A stretch of 64,000 nt of DNA from Polyodon spathula (GCF_017654505.1 NC_054538.1:61449678-61513677); one strand, 5' to 3'. Positions 1 through 41,929 are shown, counted from the first letter of the stretch. A program made the numbers and translations. The notes: generated from the letters alone by a model not told the origin.

Positions 1-485
1 AAGTTTTACCATGCTCCTATCCCCAACCTACATAAAGCCATTCATTCAGCCAATACTGTCATCTGTACTGGTTATTGTGACAGAACCAGAACACAAAAAG
101 TCTATATCAAATATATTTTAAAGCTGAATTAGAGCAATAACAACTGATCACATAGGTACTAGACATAATAAGGAGTTCCTTTAAATGTTGTGTAAAGTTT
201 ATGTGTTGAGTTTTGGTGTTGCTCAGCATTTATGCTGTTCAGTGCATTTTATATGTTGTTCAGAGACTGAGAAGAAAACAGTAAAAAAAAAAAAAACCCT
301 TACATGGGGGAGAAAAAAACAAAAAATAAAAACATCATTTTTCTTGTGGCTTCTCCCCATGACAGGATAACAATGGACTGACGTTAGTCTTGGTCTCTAG
401 CCTTTCCTGTTTTGAGGACATCAGACGACTAATAAACTAGATCTATATTTTGCTTAACCCAGCACTGACTTGAACAGCTCATCTA

Positions 486-20016
<19,531 letters not shown>

Positions 20017-21837
20017 CTTGAGATCACGTTGATGGCAATACAGTTAGGGTAGGGGTATGGTATTTATTTTTTTAAATTTATTTTTAATTAATAAAAGTAA
20101 AAGGTTTAAATTCAACAACAAAACCGCGATAGACCAGTCGTCTTTTTTGGATAAAGAATTAACTTAAAAAAAGGTTAAAAAATATGAAGAAAAAAAAAGA
20201 AATAAAATCACAACTTCGCCTACACTCTACGTTCGCTGTTCTGGTAAAATACTCCCAGCTCCCCTGTTGTAGATGTATAACATTTCGTAATCAATAGCCA
20301 GTGCCTGGTAATATCTGGAAGCTGACACCACTGCTCAATTAAATAGTTATCTTTGACCAATTTTCGAAATATCCATATCGTTTAAGAGAGCCTCATCTTC
20401 CCTCCTCCCAACTTATTCACAACAAAAACAAAACAACCAATTGAAAACACAATATACTGTATTTCAACAGTGTCAAAAAAGTATTTTATAAATGCGGTCC
20501 CTTTTGCAGATACATGACTACGTCACAATTTCTGGGCTGGTCTAAAACCTTGGTTTCACAAGAAACCTGCCGCGCCCCTTTTCTAAATCGTTTTTCTTTT
20601 CTTTTTTTTTTTTGGCAACAACCACAGTTCGTGCGAATGTATCAGCCATTAACGATTATCACTGTCATACATTCTCAAAATGAAGGCTGTAATACATCTA
20701 CAGACAAACACTGATACATATTATTATAGGCAACATGAGGTCTTACGCAAAAGCTGGAACGCACACTTTAATGCACTCTTATAACAATAAATACACGATT
20801 ACGTAAAATATTGTACCGGACCAGATCAAAGTGACTTTCATATTACCATCGAGCTTCACTGACAGTTGCACAGCAGAACACAAACAAAAGGGGCGAGGAT
20901 AAACAGCCAGGTATTGTATTACAAAACACGTATTTATGAAAACGTAACGTTTTATTAATACCCTCCAACAGTAATACCCACCTTTATAATAAATATATTT
21001 TCACCAACAAGGACCTCCCAAAATACCGTATTTACCTTAAAGGACTAGTGCATTTATGAAGTTTTTAAACAGTCCACCCCTCTCTGACTGGTATTTAAAT
21101 GGATGCCTCACTAGAAGGATGTGTCGTAATGAATACAATTAAAGACTGTTTTTTGACGGGCAGAAAAGGCAGCCAATAAAACACGTCTCTGTCGTTTCGG
21201 CTAAACTGAATGTACCGGGTTAAACTGGGATAATCTGAAATATCTCCAATCTCACATAGGGAGCGGCTGGATTAGCTACTGATCTGCGTATACTGAAAGT
21301 GTAAAACCTATTGTTTGAGAAAACTGCAGATTATATTGTTAGAAAATAGAGCTGTATCCAAGGTAACCGAGGTTGTTATGTGGCTCACTTCTTAATTTAC
21401 TTGCCTTGAAAGGCAGTTACGCTTTGTTGTACGAAACCACGCCCTGTTATAGTACATTTTCCTACTAACCATATTTATTTAAAATGTAACCGGGAAACAA
21501 ATGTAAGTAAAGTGTTCCCCTGTAGGAAAGTTAGTCTATACGTTGTAGTTCAAATTATACAGATAAAAAGTTTTTTTTTTTTTTTTCATTACAGCAGAAA
21601 ATGACTGCTATGCGTGGCGCCTGTATGCCTCGGGCAGTCCAAGCTCCAGGCTTTTTTTTGTCCCGACGGCTATTAAAATTCAGGTGCCTGCTTGAGCAAA
21701 TTGAAAACATGAGCCTGTTAAACCAGAATGAAAGAGATTTACATCAAAACAAATTTAGGTAACGAATTCCTGGGAAAACGTACTCATCCCTGTCCTATGA
21801 TCACAACCGGCCGTGGGAACTTCTGAACTACATTTAA

Positions 21838-21839
21838 AT

Positions 21840-21870
<31 letters not shown>

Positions 21871-22745
21871 TTTGTTTCGCAGAAGATGCCCTTATCTAGG
21901 GTGACTTGCAATTGTTACAAAATATCACTCGACAAAGTATCGCATTATAAAATATCACATTACAGAATATCATAGCACAGATAAGGGCCGTTATGAAAGC
22001 ACAATAAGATCAAATTCAAGTAAGAGCAAAATAAGGAATAAGAGCTGTTAAAACTTATAGTAAACATTTGCTTATATGTAAAGTCCAGAAAGAACACATA
22101 GTAAGTATGATAAATGGATGAGAATGATTTAAAATATGAGAGTAAAAATCAAATACAAGATACAGTAAGTAGTTGTAGTTAGGAGCAGTAGTTGAATGCG
22201 GCAAGGTATGGAGCAATTCAGTGCCATATAGTCCAATATAGTGGAGAGTTGTGATGTTTACAGCCTCAGGTGTGTCTTGAGGACGAGTCAGACGTAGGTC
22301 GTTCCACCACTGAGAGGCAAGGGTGGAGGCAGAAGTAATAGCATGGAGACAGGAGGGAGCACAAAGGTCAAGACAGCGATAGGTGAGTATAAGAGTTTTG
22401 AATTGGAAGCGAGCAGCAATAGGGAGCCAGTGAAGAGAGCAGAGCGTTGGTGTAGCATGGGAGAAACAACAAAAGGGAAAAGACAAGGTGAGCAGCAGAG
22501 TTATGGATGAGCTGAATTGGACAGGTAGCCAGGAGGGAGTTGTAGTAGTCAAGGCAGGACACTACCAGGGCCTGAACTAGGAGCTGAGTGGAGTAGTCAG
22601 TGAGGAACGGGCAGATTCTGCGTATTTTGCTGAGGAAGAAGCAACAGGACCGTGCCACAGTAGAGATGTGCTGAGAGTAGGAGAAGGAGGGGTCGAGGGT
22701 GACACTGAGGTTCCGCTGTACAAAAGGGCCGGCTCCATTGCAGGA
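21838..22745 (-). mobile_element. L2-clade LINE fragment, 3' part
   Basis: Read on the minus strand, decayed reverse-transcriptase pieces appear in order: VTLDPSFSYSQHISTVARSC, the thumb-like region FLSKIRRICPFLTDYSTQLL, then LVQALVVSCLDYYNSLLATC, NSAAHLVFSL, and LASQWWNDLRLTRP. The L2-type tail (GATAAGGGCATCTTCTGCG) and a (TAAA)n microsatellite end follow at 21841-21880. Frameshifts and stops are present and the 5' part is missing, as usual for LINE insertions. Confidence 0.85.
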
Positions 22746-23439
22746 GATGGTATTGGGTTCATGTCTTCATATTTGATTGCGTCACCTACCAGCCCTCACC
22801 CCTACCCCAGTGCACGTTACAATACTAAGTAGACCACGTTTAATAGTCTTTACACCAAAAATGAAATTTGCATGAAAATAATAGCATTATCAGTTTTGTA
22901 TTTCACAAAAATGTAGCAAATTTCACATTTGCATAAACCCCAATCAGGACCTACATACTAATACCCTCAAGCCAGGTGCAAGGGAATGTCCATACCAAGT
23001 TTCCTAATTTTCTCTCAAGATAGAGCAAATTTAAGTGAGATGCATTTAAAATGGTAAATACTCCCCTCAGCAAGTATGCAATTGCTCAGTGATGCAATAG
23101 GTTTGGGATTATAATTATAAATATTATGTATAGCTATCTATGTTTTTACTGCAGTTGATAAAGTGTTGTTTTGTGAAATTATGAATTATTTGTTGAATAA
23201 CTGACAATTACACTCATGGTCCCAAGTGTTTAGCCCCTGATCTCCAGGATGCTTTCAAATGAACTTCTCTGCAGTGCCACTGAAGTGTGTTGTATTTTAA
23301 AGAGTGGATTTCCATTTGCAGTTTTTCAAACATTCAGAATGTTTTTTTATTTGAATTACTCAAATACTGTATGATTTTATTATTTTATTTTATTTTTTTA
23401 AATATGTTGATTACTCTGTGTTTAAGGTGCTTAAACCTG

Positions 23440-23720
23440 GTGTGACCAAGCCTGGGAAATAGTGTCAGGATGGCAACAGACTGTCACAGTATTAAGACGC
23501 ACTTGAAGTTACACAGTGTTTTCTCACCCTATCCAACTTGCTCTTCACTATTGGCCTTCACACCAAGGAATGGCTGGGGTTTTATAGCCCAGCCCAGGCA
23601 GGTAATCATTATTAGCAGTCTGTAATCTGTTTCTATTAGATTGGCAACTGGAGCTAACTCTGAGCAGTGAATGGGCTGGAGCCAAGATGGCTATCACCTA
23701 CAGAAGCTTGCCAGGGTCCT
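23440..23720 (-). mobile_element. possible LTR fragment with TATA box
   Basis: On the minus strand GGGCTATAAAACCCC (23590-23576) sits after a CCTGCCTGGGCTG motif and an AATAATGATTA stretch, a layout shared with other LTR-like segments in this window. Boundaries are not defined and no internal gene was found. Confidence 0.3.
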
Positions 23721-24928
23721 AAGGAACATATCATACAGTTGGGAATGTACTGTTCACTATGTCACACCTGGCTTCAGAAGTTCAATTCCATTTTCATTGC
23801 CAACCATAGACATACTAAATTGAAGTGTTTTTATATTAGTGAGCAACACCTACTGAAACCTTACTTTGTTGCCAGCAATAACATTGGAAACCTGACTGTA
23901 CGATGCTGGCGCACTGGTTGATTTAGCCTACATCTATGACTGGCTACTTGATCTAAAGATACCTTCTGAATTCAGGCTAAATCATCTTAAACAAAGGAAT
24001 ATTGACAAAAGAACCACCTGGAATATTTACAAATATCATAGAATAGTAAAGGGCAGAAAAAAACCTATAGCCCGTTAACAAAGTTTTAAGACTATGGCCC
24101 AAAGTCAGCAAACAAGAAAATACAGTACTATCTACAGCCACAGTCATCATTTATTTTTTAAATTTAGGGAGTAACTATAAATCTGTGGACTGTTTATTAT
24201 AAACACACTGAATTCATAATGCTGGAAATACAGAAAACAAAATGTTGACAATGTCTGCAGAATTTGTGCAATTTAAAACGCCCAGTGCTGGCTAGCTGAG
24301 TTGTGTCCCTTTATTAGGAACTACTGTAGGAAATAAAGCAGGCTCACTGTTATGCAATATTATATAAAGCACAGAGGCTTGCAGGTAGGCATCAGATAAG
24401 GTATCAAGCCTTTTAAATTTGTAAGTACGGTACCGTTACAGCAAATATCTGATTTCATAATCACTGCCTTTAAACATGTCGTTGTTGGTTTTAAAAAAGT
24501 GGGCTATACGGTACTACTCTGCTGCACGCATGGCTTTAGTTTATTGTCAATTTTTGTCAAACCACCAAACTTCCAGAATTTGAACAGCTTTTTCATTTAC
24601 ATTCACACACGTGCACCATATGCTTTCAATAGACCACCTAAAGGGGCGTTTCATTACAAAACAGTGTCCAATCTAAATAATGCCATTGAGATAATTACAA
24701 CTGGTGACCCAAGCCTATGAAAATCAAGCTTCTAACAGTAAATATAAAATGCCAGCGATGGTCCTATTTAGTGATTTAAAGGGCAGTGGTATTACAAAAA
24801 AAAAAAAGGTATTGAAAAAACACGATTCACAGAAAATAATAAGAAAAATATACACAGGCAAGTCACAGCAACTGTGAAGAAAGATGGAAGTTGGAAAAAC
24901 TGGCCTCCCGACAGAAAATCCAGAATCA

Positions 24929-25255
24929 GGCTGAGAACATAAGAACATAAGAACATAAGAAAGTTTACAAACGAGAGGAGGCCATTCGGCCCATCTTGCT
25001 CGTTTGGTTGTTAGTAGCTTATTGATCCCAAAATCTCATCAAGCAGCTTCTTGAAGGATCCCAGGGTGTCAGCTTCAACAACATTACTGGGGAGTTGATT
25101 CCAGACCCTCACAATTCTCTGTGTAAAAAAGTGTCTCCTATTTTCTGTTCTGAATGCCCCTTTTTCTAAACTCCATTTGTGACCCCTGGTCCTTGTTTCT
25201 TTTTTCAGGCTGAAAAAGTCCCTTGCGTCGACACTGTCAATACCTGGAAGACGGA
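24929..25255 (-). mobile_element. CR1-like LINE 3' end
   Basis: On the minus strand an open stretch encodes the reverse-transcriptase C-terminus: TRGHKWSLEKGAF, then FFTQRIVRVWNQLPSNVVEA, then LGSFKKLLDEI and a stop. It is followed by a conserved UTR (GAATGGCCTCCTCTCG) and short tandem TTCTTATG-type repeats at 24929-24961, a CR1 hallmark. This element is abundant in sturgeon- and gar-type genomes as far as I recall. Confidence 0.8.
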
Positions 25256-28155
25256 AAGAGACACCATGCTGCTGTTGTAAAAAAAAAAAAAATGTTGCAC
25301 AGTATTACTGTAAATACGTGTGTGTGTGTGTGTTACGTCTTGTGACCAGGTGGCTTTGTGGTGACGTCAGACCAGGAAAGGAATAACAACAATACTGCCG
25401 GTGGAAATAAAAGGTTTGAACAAACAAAAACAAAACACTGAACCAAAACCAAAAATTAACCCTTCCCTGCCGACCTTAAACACTCGTGCACATGTTTAAG
25501 CTTTCTTTGCACTTTATTTTGTATTTATTGTGATGATTTTTTTTAAGCATGTGTGTATGTTACCATGTGTGTAAGAAAATCGCATTGTAATTCAGTCCAA
25601 ATGTTTGTACCTGAATACTTTATAACGCTTCATTTGAAGGAGGGGAGAGCTGGGAGAATGTTCAGGATAACGAGCAGTTCGTGTGAGCATGGGTGTCGAG
25701 CTGGGAAGTAGGAGCAGCGGTAGGGTTTTTTTTAGAAACTGCTACTTTGTGTGTGAAGTTTATGAACTGTAGTGTATACTGGCTGTGGTGTGTATCTGCA
25801 TATAGCAATTGTAGCTCTTGTGTTGCCGCTGCTGCTGTATTCTTAGCCCGGCACCGGCTCTGCCTGTAGTGAGAGGGGTAGCGGGAGATCTAGAATGGCT
25901 CCTATGTGATTATTTAGCCTGTAAAATGAAAACCCATTTTATTTCTTTGATAGCTGTGAGAATGGGATTATTTAGTACATGGAATACGTGCTTGATGCTA
26001 GGAACTGGAAGTGAGATTGAGTAGTCCCAAGGTTTGGTTTTGTTTCATTGGAGCTCCAAGTTATTTTGATTTGAATACATTTTGTTGACAGAGTCCTCAA
26101 CCACATCTCCAATTCATCAATGCAATTAACTCCTAATTGTTTTATTCTGCTTTGGTGCCCTTCGGTGCTTTATAATCTGTGAGGCTGACATGTTAACTAC
26201 TGTGTCTAATTTGTGAAGCTGATAACTAATATGCCTCTGTTGTTACGAAAACCCTGGAAAAAAGGATACATATTGATATATTTTATTTTTGTAAATGCGA
26301 AAAGCATATTTTGTCTTATAAATAAAAACACTGAACTCCATTTTGCTTGTCCTCTACTTTCCGTGTAGTTCGGACATGGCTCCTTCCAATAAAAGATTGT
26401 GCTCTATTAAACTAGGGCAAAATTGGGAAACCTTATATTTTCTCTTTTTTATAGATCTGGCATAGTCGGATTACTGCACAGCATGGTGGTGGCTTAGCCT
26501 GAGCGTAGTTGCCCCCGCTGTAGCCGTGCACACCGATATACTGTTTTGACTGCATTAACCCGCCTCCCCATTACACATGCTTATTAAACACTAATAACAG
26601 CACACCCCATCCACTTGTACATACAAACATTTAAATAATAATAACACATAACACAAAATAAACAAAATACGCACAGGGGCAGGGTGTACCCTGCCACACG
26701 CCTAAACCCCGACTGTCATTACTCTTTCCCACACCCCCTAAACATTTTCCATTTAGGGGCAACTCACATTTGCCACATTGGCAGTCAGAAAGTAAAGCTG
26801 CACAAATCAAGTGGTCAGTGTACATTAAAGGGATGGTGACTTCAGTGTTTGTGTGGAACGAGTTGATAAATCACGCCCTGTACTTTTTACTTTATAAACA
26901 GTGTTGTGCCCTGTTTGAGCTGGAATCATTTGTTGACTCAGACAAATTTCACTATAAACCCTCTATCTCTTACTGATGTCATAAAGTGGATGGCATTGTT
27001 CTCTGGTTACTATGTGTTTACTAGAATAGGTTTCTGTTTTTTTTTAACCAACTTGGCTTAAGTTACTAATTTAGATGCTCTCCAAAAAACCCTAGTGGCA
27101 TTATGTAAAGACAATATGACAAGTACAGCAAAAAAAAGTGTAATTTGCTGTCCCATATTTTCTCTTCATCTATAATACATCATACCTCCACAAGTACTGT
27201 TTAGTCGCTAGTGATTCTCAACACCATATGAATGTTAATGAGATAATGTCGCCTTATTTTCCATTGTGCATTCCCAAATCTGTTACCATTCAAAATCTGT
27301 CACCTGTTCTTCTGAAACACAGTTAAGTAAAAGATTATTGTCTTACAAGTATTATCTTTTGGGGAGGCCAAGGCACTGTGTGTGTAATCTCATTGGCACA
27401 ACTAACAAAATAGCACCATGAGACTGAAGCCCACTGGTTTATTGCATAAGGTAATTAGGCCATTCTTAAACTGCACTGTTATTTCTAAAAAACCAGGACC
27501 GATTTTCAGGTAATGTAAAATAGAATGGTGGCGCATTGAGGAAGTGGAAAAAGAATACGAATGTGTTGTCGAGTTCCTAATCTAATTTATCTTGTGATCT
27601 CAAAACAGCATATTTTAATTTTTTTCTACTGTCCTCATTTAAATTTTTTCCTTTGTGTAGACTTCATCCCAGGTGTTGCACAGGTTTCACTTAATGGACC
27701 AATTAAATTTAATAAATAAACCAAACTGCATGTGTTTAAATCTGGAGCTCCTTTCTGGAAATGTAAGCTGATCTTGGAAACGCTGCAGACCTGGCTGTGC
27801 TCCCTTCCCTCTGCATTGCCTTGCCTGTATGCACATAAGGGGCTGTGGAAAGGGTTAAATCAGAGAAATGAAGTAAAGATTGAACTCAAGGCAAGCTTCC
27901 AGCACATTCTGTACTTACTGACCAAATGGTTTAGGGGTTTGCTGCGAAGGTGCCCATGCGTAAAGGTTGTAAGGGTGAATGTGTAAAGTAAAGTTCCAAA
28001 GTGAGAAATTTAGGCCAGGGTCACATTTACATACAATATTTTACACAATACACATTGGTAACATTTATAATGTTGCCATATGTTAATTAGTCTCAATCCC
28101 ACAAGGGTATAGCATCTGACAAGAGAGATCCAAGAGAATTTCAAACTCTGAGGAA

Positions 28156-28160
<5 letters not shown>

Positions 28161-28204
<44 letters not shown>
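28161..28204. repeat. (TAA)n microsatellite
   Basis: About fourteen TAA units. An L2-type tail was not recognised beside it. Confidence 0.95.
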
Positions 28205-28205
<1 letters not shown>

Positions 28206-29477
28206 TCTTCGTCAAAGCCTTCATTGGATTGAAGTTAAATTGATTTTAATGCCCCACTGGTTTCACTCCTGTTGTACAAATAAAATATAATTTATATTTG
28301 ACAGAGCCTGGGGGCAATATGCAAACTTACTGGACAAGAGTCAAGTGCAGCTCTAGAAGGGATACATCTGTTTGTGTCATAAATACACAAGGCCTCTCCC
28401 ATTCATGAACACATGTCTGTACAGTTCAGAGTGGCCTATCAGTGCATAAAAAGGCTCTGTTACTGTTTTAATTTGTATCTATTGCCTAGTGTGGATGTTT
28501 GGGAAGAGTTCTCAATGTGAAAAGGGCCAAGCACTAAGTACATTTGCACAGGGCAATGTCAGACATGCTATGTACAGTGAATCTGTGGCCATGGCAACAG
28601 GCTGTGTTTTTGCAATGTAAGTTATTTGTGTTCAGCAGGAGCAGATGATAACGCCATTAACCACTGTTACAACCAATCGTATATATTTAAAACATGATAA
28701 AAAGCTAATGAAAGATGACAAATCAGTTATCAATATTTTATCAGAAGGAATTACCAGTACTGTAAAATGATATCTTAATTTTCATGAGGTATGAACTGAC
28801 ACTTACAATAGTGTGTCCATTTCATTTGCTACACCCAAAACTGTAGACGGATTGCATTTAATTTGAAGGCACACCTTCACCTTCCTATACTTTATTTCTC
28901 ATTATTACTTGCATATCTTACTTATGCCACATTTTGATTCCCTTCAGTTTCCCCAGCTAACCATTTGTTATCGCAGTCACCAAGGTCAATGCCTTCTTTA
29001 ATGTTTCTTGTAGGGGCTATTAAACTGCATTTCTTACTCCAGGACATGTGATATGTGTAAAATACTGCCCCCATGTGGCCAATACTCTTTATTGCAAATG
29101 AATGACTGCGGAAGACCAAACACAACAATTTGACCGTTTTCCAAGACATTTTATAAGTTCTTTAAATAATAAATACAGCACACAAAATATTAACTGCCAT
29201 GTGCAGCAGATCTGTAAATGGGCTGTTATTCACATAGCTGATTCATATCTTATTTTGATGTAGCTCTATTCCTTTAATATGCAACAGCTACATCTCCATG
29301 TTGCAAGTCAGTTTGTATCATGAAAGGCTATGTGATTATATTGCATAAAAAATAATAGGAATTTAGTTTGTATACATATGTATTTGTAAATGTTGTTTTT
29401 ATGTAGTAATTGTTATAAGGGGTAATTTATAAAATATGTAATTGGCACAAATATAAAGTCCTATACAGGAGATACTG

Positions 29478-29479
<2 letters not shown>

Positions 29480-29512
<33 letters not shown>
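29480..29512. repeat. T33 homopolymer
   Basis: An uninterrupted thymine run, possibly the reverse-strand poly(A) tail of a retroposed sequence. No body was recognised next to it. Confidence 0.95.
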
Positions 29513-29516
<4 letters not shown>

Positions 29517-29766
29517 GGCACTAGGACGCTTCTGTAAGAATCAATTTATTATATTTAACATTGTTCCTGTTCTTTACTTATAGCAGACGAAACACAACTT
29601 TTTTTTATATAAACATTTTCCCTGACTTAAGTAAATTAAAAACTAAACTTTATTTAGATTTTTTAACATTTGGTGTGTTTGTTGAGAAAAAATAGTTCCC
29701 TTCGCTGTTCCAGGCGGAATTATACCGTTAAAGAACAGCTGCAGCAGCACGGGACAAGCACCGCAG

Positions 29767-29898
<132 letters not shown>

Positions 29899-31495
29899 TA
29901 TAGCTCATATATATATATGAATGTTAAATAAAATCTAAATGTTATTGCTGTTAAAAGTTTAAATGGTTTATATTAGCAATAATGACCTCCAGGCATTGCC
30001 TGTGTTAATGCCTCAGCCTCAGGCCTTCAACTCTCCCAGCTGGTTCATTAAAGGACAGGAAATGCCCTGCCTAGAGATCATTATTGCATAAATAATCTGA
30101 TAATAAGGCAAGGACAACACAGGCCATGGAACTGGATTAACCTCAGCACAGCTCATAATTAAACACAAAAATTTGCAATTAAAACAAATGTGTTTACTGT
30201 ATGTCTTGCTGTTCGGTAGTGTATTTTTCCCTTTTGTGTTTGCTGTTTTTACCTAAAACAAAACTCAGCCCTACCAGTAATATTTGTTAAATTCCTACAT
30301 GTGAAGAACTAAGAGCCACATCAGTATTGTCTGACTAGCAACTTGGACACAGATTTAAACATATACAACTATTCATTTGAGGTTTTCATTCATCTTATAA
30401 ATAACTATGTGTGCTGTTTTACTGTAAATTAAAAACAAAGCATCCCGGGTTGAAAAATGTAAGGGCTATATCAGATCAACTGGTTTGTAAATGGTTAATA
30501 ATGCCACTTCTAATTAAATAAGAATCACAGTATACCAACTATAAAAACCCTGTGTCAAATTACATGGGCTATAGGATTAATATGGTCAGTTAAAAGCAAT
30601 GTGGCAGTGAAAGGGTTCATTTTTAGTAGACAACACAGGAAGACAATCAACATTTCATTGGTAAGAAATGAAAGAACTCAACTGAGCACCAAATTAAGAC
30701 AAGAACTCAAAGTGTGTGGTCTCTATGCAGATATAATGGCAAGTCAAGATACCTCATTTTAGCAGCCACATTTGGCAAGTGGTCAATTTCATGGCCAGCA
30801 AGACATTTGTCATGACTGGTTTATATAACCCTTCATGGTTTTCCAAGATGGATCTGAGAAGGATATTCAGGAAATTTGTATTTTTTTCTTGTCGACACTG
30901 ACAATCATATTTGACCTGGAGACTTAGAGAATACACCACTGTACCTAGTATGAAGCTAGTATTTAAGCGTTCGTTTTTGATCAACCAGAAACCAAAAAGT
31001 CACACGACCACAATATGATGGCTGTCTTCCAGCAAGTCGCAGGCCAAAGTTTCTACATCGCTGAATAATTTAAGTTGCCGTCCTAAATGGTTATTAGTTG
31101 CGATAGGTGGGCTGAAAAAAACTCATACAAGCTACCCTTACGAGCAAGCTTAATAAAACACATTGTAGTATTAAATACACCATTGCGTTACAAGAAGATT
31201 ATGGTTTCTAATATGATGAGAAACCACCCAAGAATATACTGTACAACCATATAGTTGTAATCCATGATTGATTTCTCTTTACCATGGAGCAGAACCTGTT
31301 TACCTCTCCAGTTACACAGTGGTTATGGTATGTATTTCAGATATAGCCTATTTTATGGAATAGTGGATCTTATACAATTATATAACACTGTTCAAAAAGC
31401 TGAATTACATTTCAAATTCTCTGTAGACTAGCATATTAGAAAGAAAACAAAACAAACACAGAAATGCAATTCCTGCAAGAGTGTTTTTATGTGGT

Positions 31496-31501
31496 TTTAT
31501 T
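31496..31501 (-). promoter_or_regulatory. MDH1: candidate MDH1 poly(A) signal AATAAA
   Basis: AATAAA on the minus strand lies about 180 nt after the MDH1 stop codon and past the extension, giving a plausible short 3' UTR. No GU-rich downstream element was confirmed. Confidence 0.55.
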
Positions 31502-31616
31502 GTACTTTATAACCGATACAACAATGATCAAAGGTGCTTTACAAATTCAATTCCATGTGGTTCCAAATAAAACCTTTGAGGTGTCACACACACATCTATA
31601 AACACATTTGGATTTA

Positions 31617-31679
31617 GAGGCGACATGGAAGTTTCTCTGCTTTTAAGTGCTGTACTGTTTCTTCATCACTATGGGCAAG
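31617..31679 (-). other. MDH1: in-frame 21-codon extension after the MDH1 stop, ending in PTS1 Cys-Arg-Leu
   Basis: After the TAA at 31682-31680 the same frame continues for 21 sense codons, ends LKAEKLPCRL and meets a second TAA. The C-terminal CRL is a peroxisome-targeting signal type 1. Mammalian MDH1 is known to produce a peroxisomal isoform (MDH1x) by readthrough of a TGA CTA stop, with an extension that also ends CRL. Here the stop is TAA and the next codon CTT, so efficient readthrough is not expected from known rules. What is seen is the frame and the signal; use of it is inferred. Confidence 0.7.
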
Positions 31680-40527
<8,848 letters not shown>

Positions 40528-40632
40528 TGCCTATGCTTCTTGGTCTACCGTCAACCCACAACAACGTCTCCGGCTTGGTAAAGAGAAGGGTCACCTCTAG
40601 AAGATTTTATAGTTACGGGTACAGAGGACAAC

Positions 40633-40643
40633 TGCGCCTGCGC
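40633..40643. promoter_or_regulatory. NRF1-like motif in the MDH1 upstream region
   Basis: TGCGCCTGCGC lies about 110 bp upstream of the MDH1 start codon. It fits the GCGC-N2-GCGC palindromic half-site layout of NRF1 with one deviation. NRF1 commonly drives genes of energy metabolism. Confidence 0.5.
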
Positions 40644-40654
40644 TGCTGTTGTTC

Positions 40655-40678
40655 GCATTGAATCCTGGGATTATTAGT
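40655..40678 (-). promoter_or_regulatory. ZNF143/STAF-like motif, minus orientation
   Basis: The minus strand reads ACTAATAATCCCAGGATTCA, close to the ZNF143 consensus ACTACAATTCCCAGMATGC. It is a weaker match than the site at 40731. Confidence 0.4.
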
Positions 40679-40730
40679 TTGCATCTCAGATGTAGTCTAA
40701 TCATTCTATCGAAGACACGGAAAACGGAAA

Positions 40731-40751
40731 ACTACAATTTCCAAGATGCCC
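40731..40751 (+). promoter_or_regulatory. ZNF143/STAF binding motif
   Basis: ACTACAATTTCCAAGATGCC is followed by CCC. It agrees with the long ZNF143 consensus (ACTACAATTCCCAGMATGCC) at most positions. It sits about 200 bp from the MDH1 ATG, between the two divergent genes, as expected for a bidirectional housekeeping promoter. Confidence 0.65.
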
Positions 40752-41059
40752 CCTGTCAAGTCAGATCCTTCTGCACTCACGCCAGTGAAACGCAGCCAGG
40801 TTTTGTATAAACTTGAAAACGACATTATTTACCTTTTTATTTATTTATCTAAAAATACAGTCACAATGGGATGCCTATATTGTTTTTTTTAATTGCAAAA
40901 AAATACATTTTGTATCTTTTTGCGTGATTGCAAACATGCAAGGATATAATAGCAACGAATAATTTGTTCAGCATCGGGGTCAAAGTTCTAAAACCAGGTT
41001 TTGAATTATAGAACAGAAATCAACATTATATACATAAATCAGAAAAAAAAAATACTGTA

Positions 41060-41448
41060 ACAATATGTTGTGCCAACAGCTGCAGGAGTCCAACCCGGAA
41101 GAAAACAACAAACCTTTGTTCTTTTTGTGAGTCGGTTTTTTTTTCTAAGGGAAGTTGAGCTGATGAAGCTTCTGCGGTTGCCAAGTGACGGAGAGCCAAG
41201 CCTGCATGCCACTCCAACAGTCCGCTTGAAGAACTCGAGGCTTTGTAACGCCTGTGTCTCTCAGACTCAGAAATGATTTTGTTCTGATACACCACTAAAC
41301 AGTCAAGCAAATTATCAGACATGCACATATCCTTCAGAAGTTGAGAAATATTTGTTTGGAAAAACGAATGCATCCAGAAAACAATTCTGCTGATTGCTGT
41401 TTAAATCTAAATGCCTGGTTTCGTGGACCGCAGTCTCTCCCTAAATAG
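41060..41448 (+). CDS. probable first exon of the divergent gene, WDPCP by synteny
   Basis: A good donor AG|GTAAGC lies at 41448/41449, about 0.9 kb from the MDH1 start, on the opposite strand. An ATG at 41411, directly preceded by an in-frame TAA, opens MPGFVDRSLSLN and runs into the donor in phase 2. This does not resemble the known WDPCP N-terminus as I recall it, so the exon may be 5' UTR and the ATG may be an upstream start. In tetrapods WDPCP, a planar-polarity and ciliogenesis protein, lies head-to-head with MDH1. The left boundary is a guess. Confidence 0.35.
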
Positions 41449-41929
41449 GTAAGCAGTAATTTTATTATGTGGGATGGCAGTTAGCGGTTTCAAAATGCAT
41501 GTTTGCATAGTGGTTCAAAAGCAGTGTTTTATGTGGTTAATGTGGGTGTGAGCCCATTGTGATAGTATCAGATCTGTTGGCATTTCCTGTAAACGGTGCC
41601 TGATCATTTTGAACACAGTTTTGGTGGTAATAAAACTGCAAAATGAAATCACAGGGCTGTCAGAAAGTGAGATTAAATGTGGTAAGCATGCAGACAAAGT
41701 AATGCAAACAGGTGGGACTTTCCTAGCTGTCACAGCAAGAGTGATAAACGACATCTGTCCTGGTTTATAACCTAAATTGACCCTAACTGTGGTTTAGATC
41801 TATTTGATACACTCAAAATATGGATTTGATCCCACGACCTCCCCAGCACCCTAAACACTGAGCTGCTTGTTCCCCACTTATAGACATGCTGAAAAAAAAT
41901 AAGGCAGTCCCACTTAAGTCAAGGCAATG

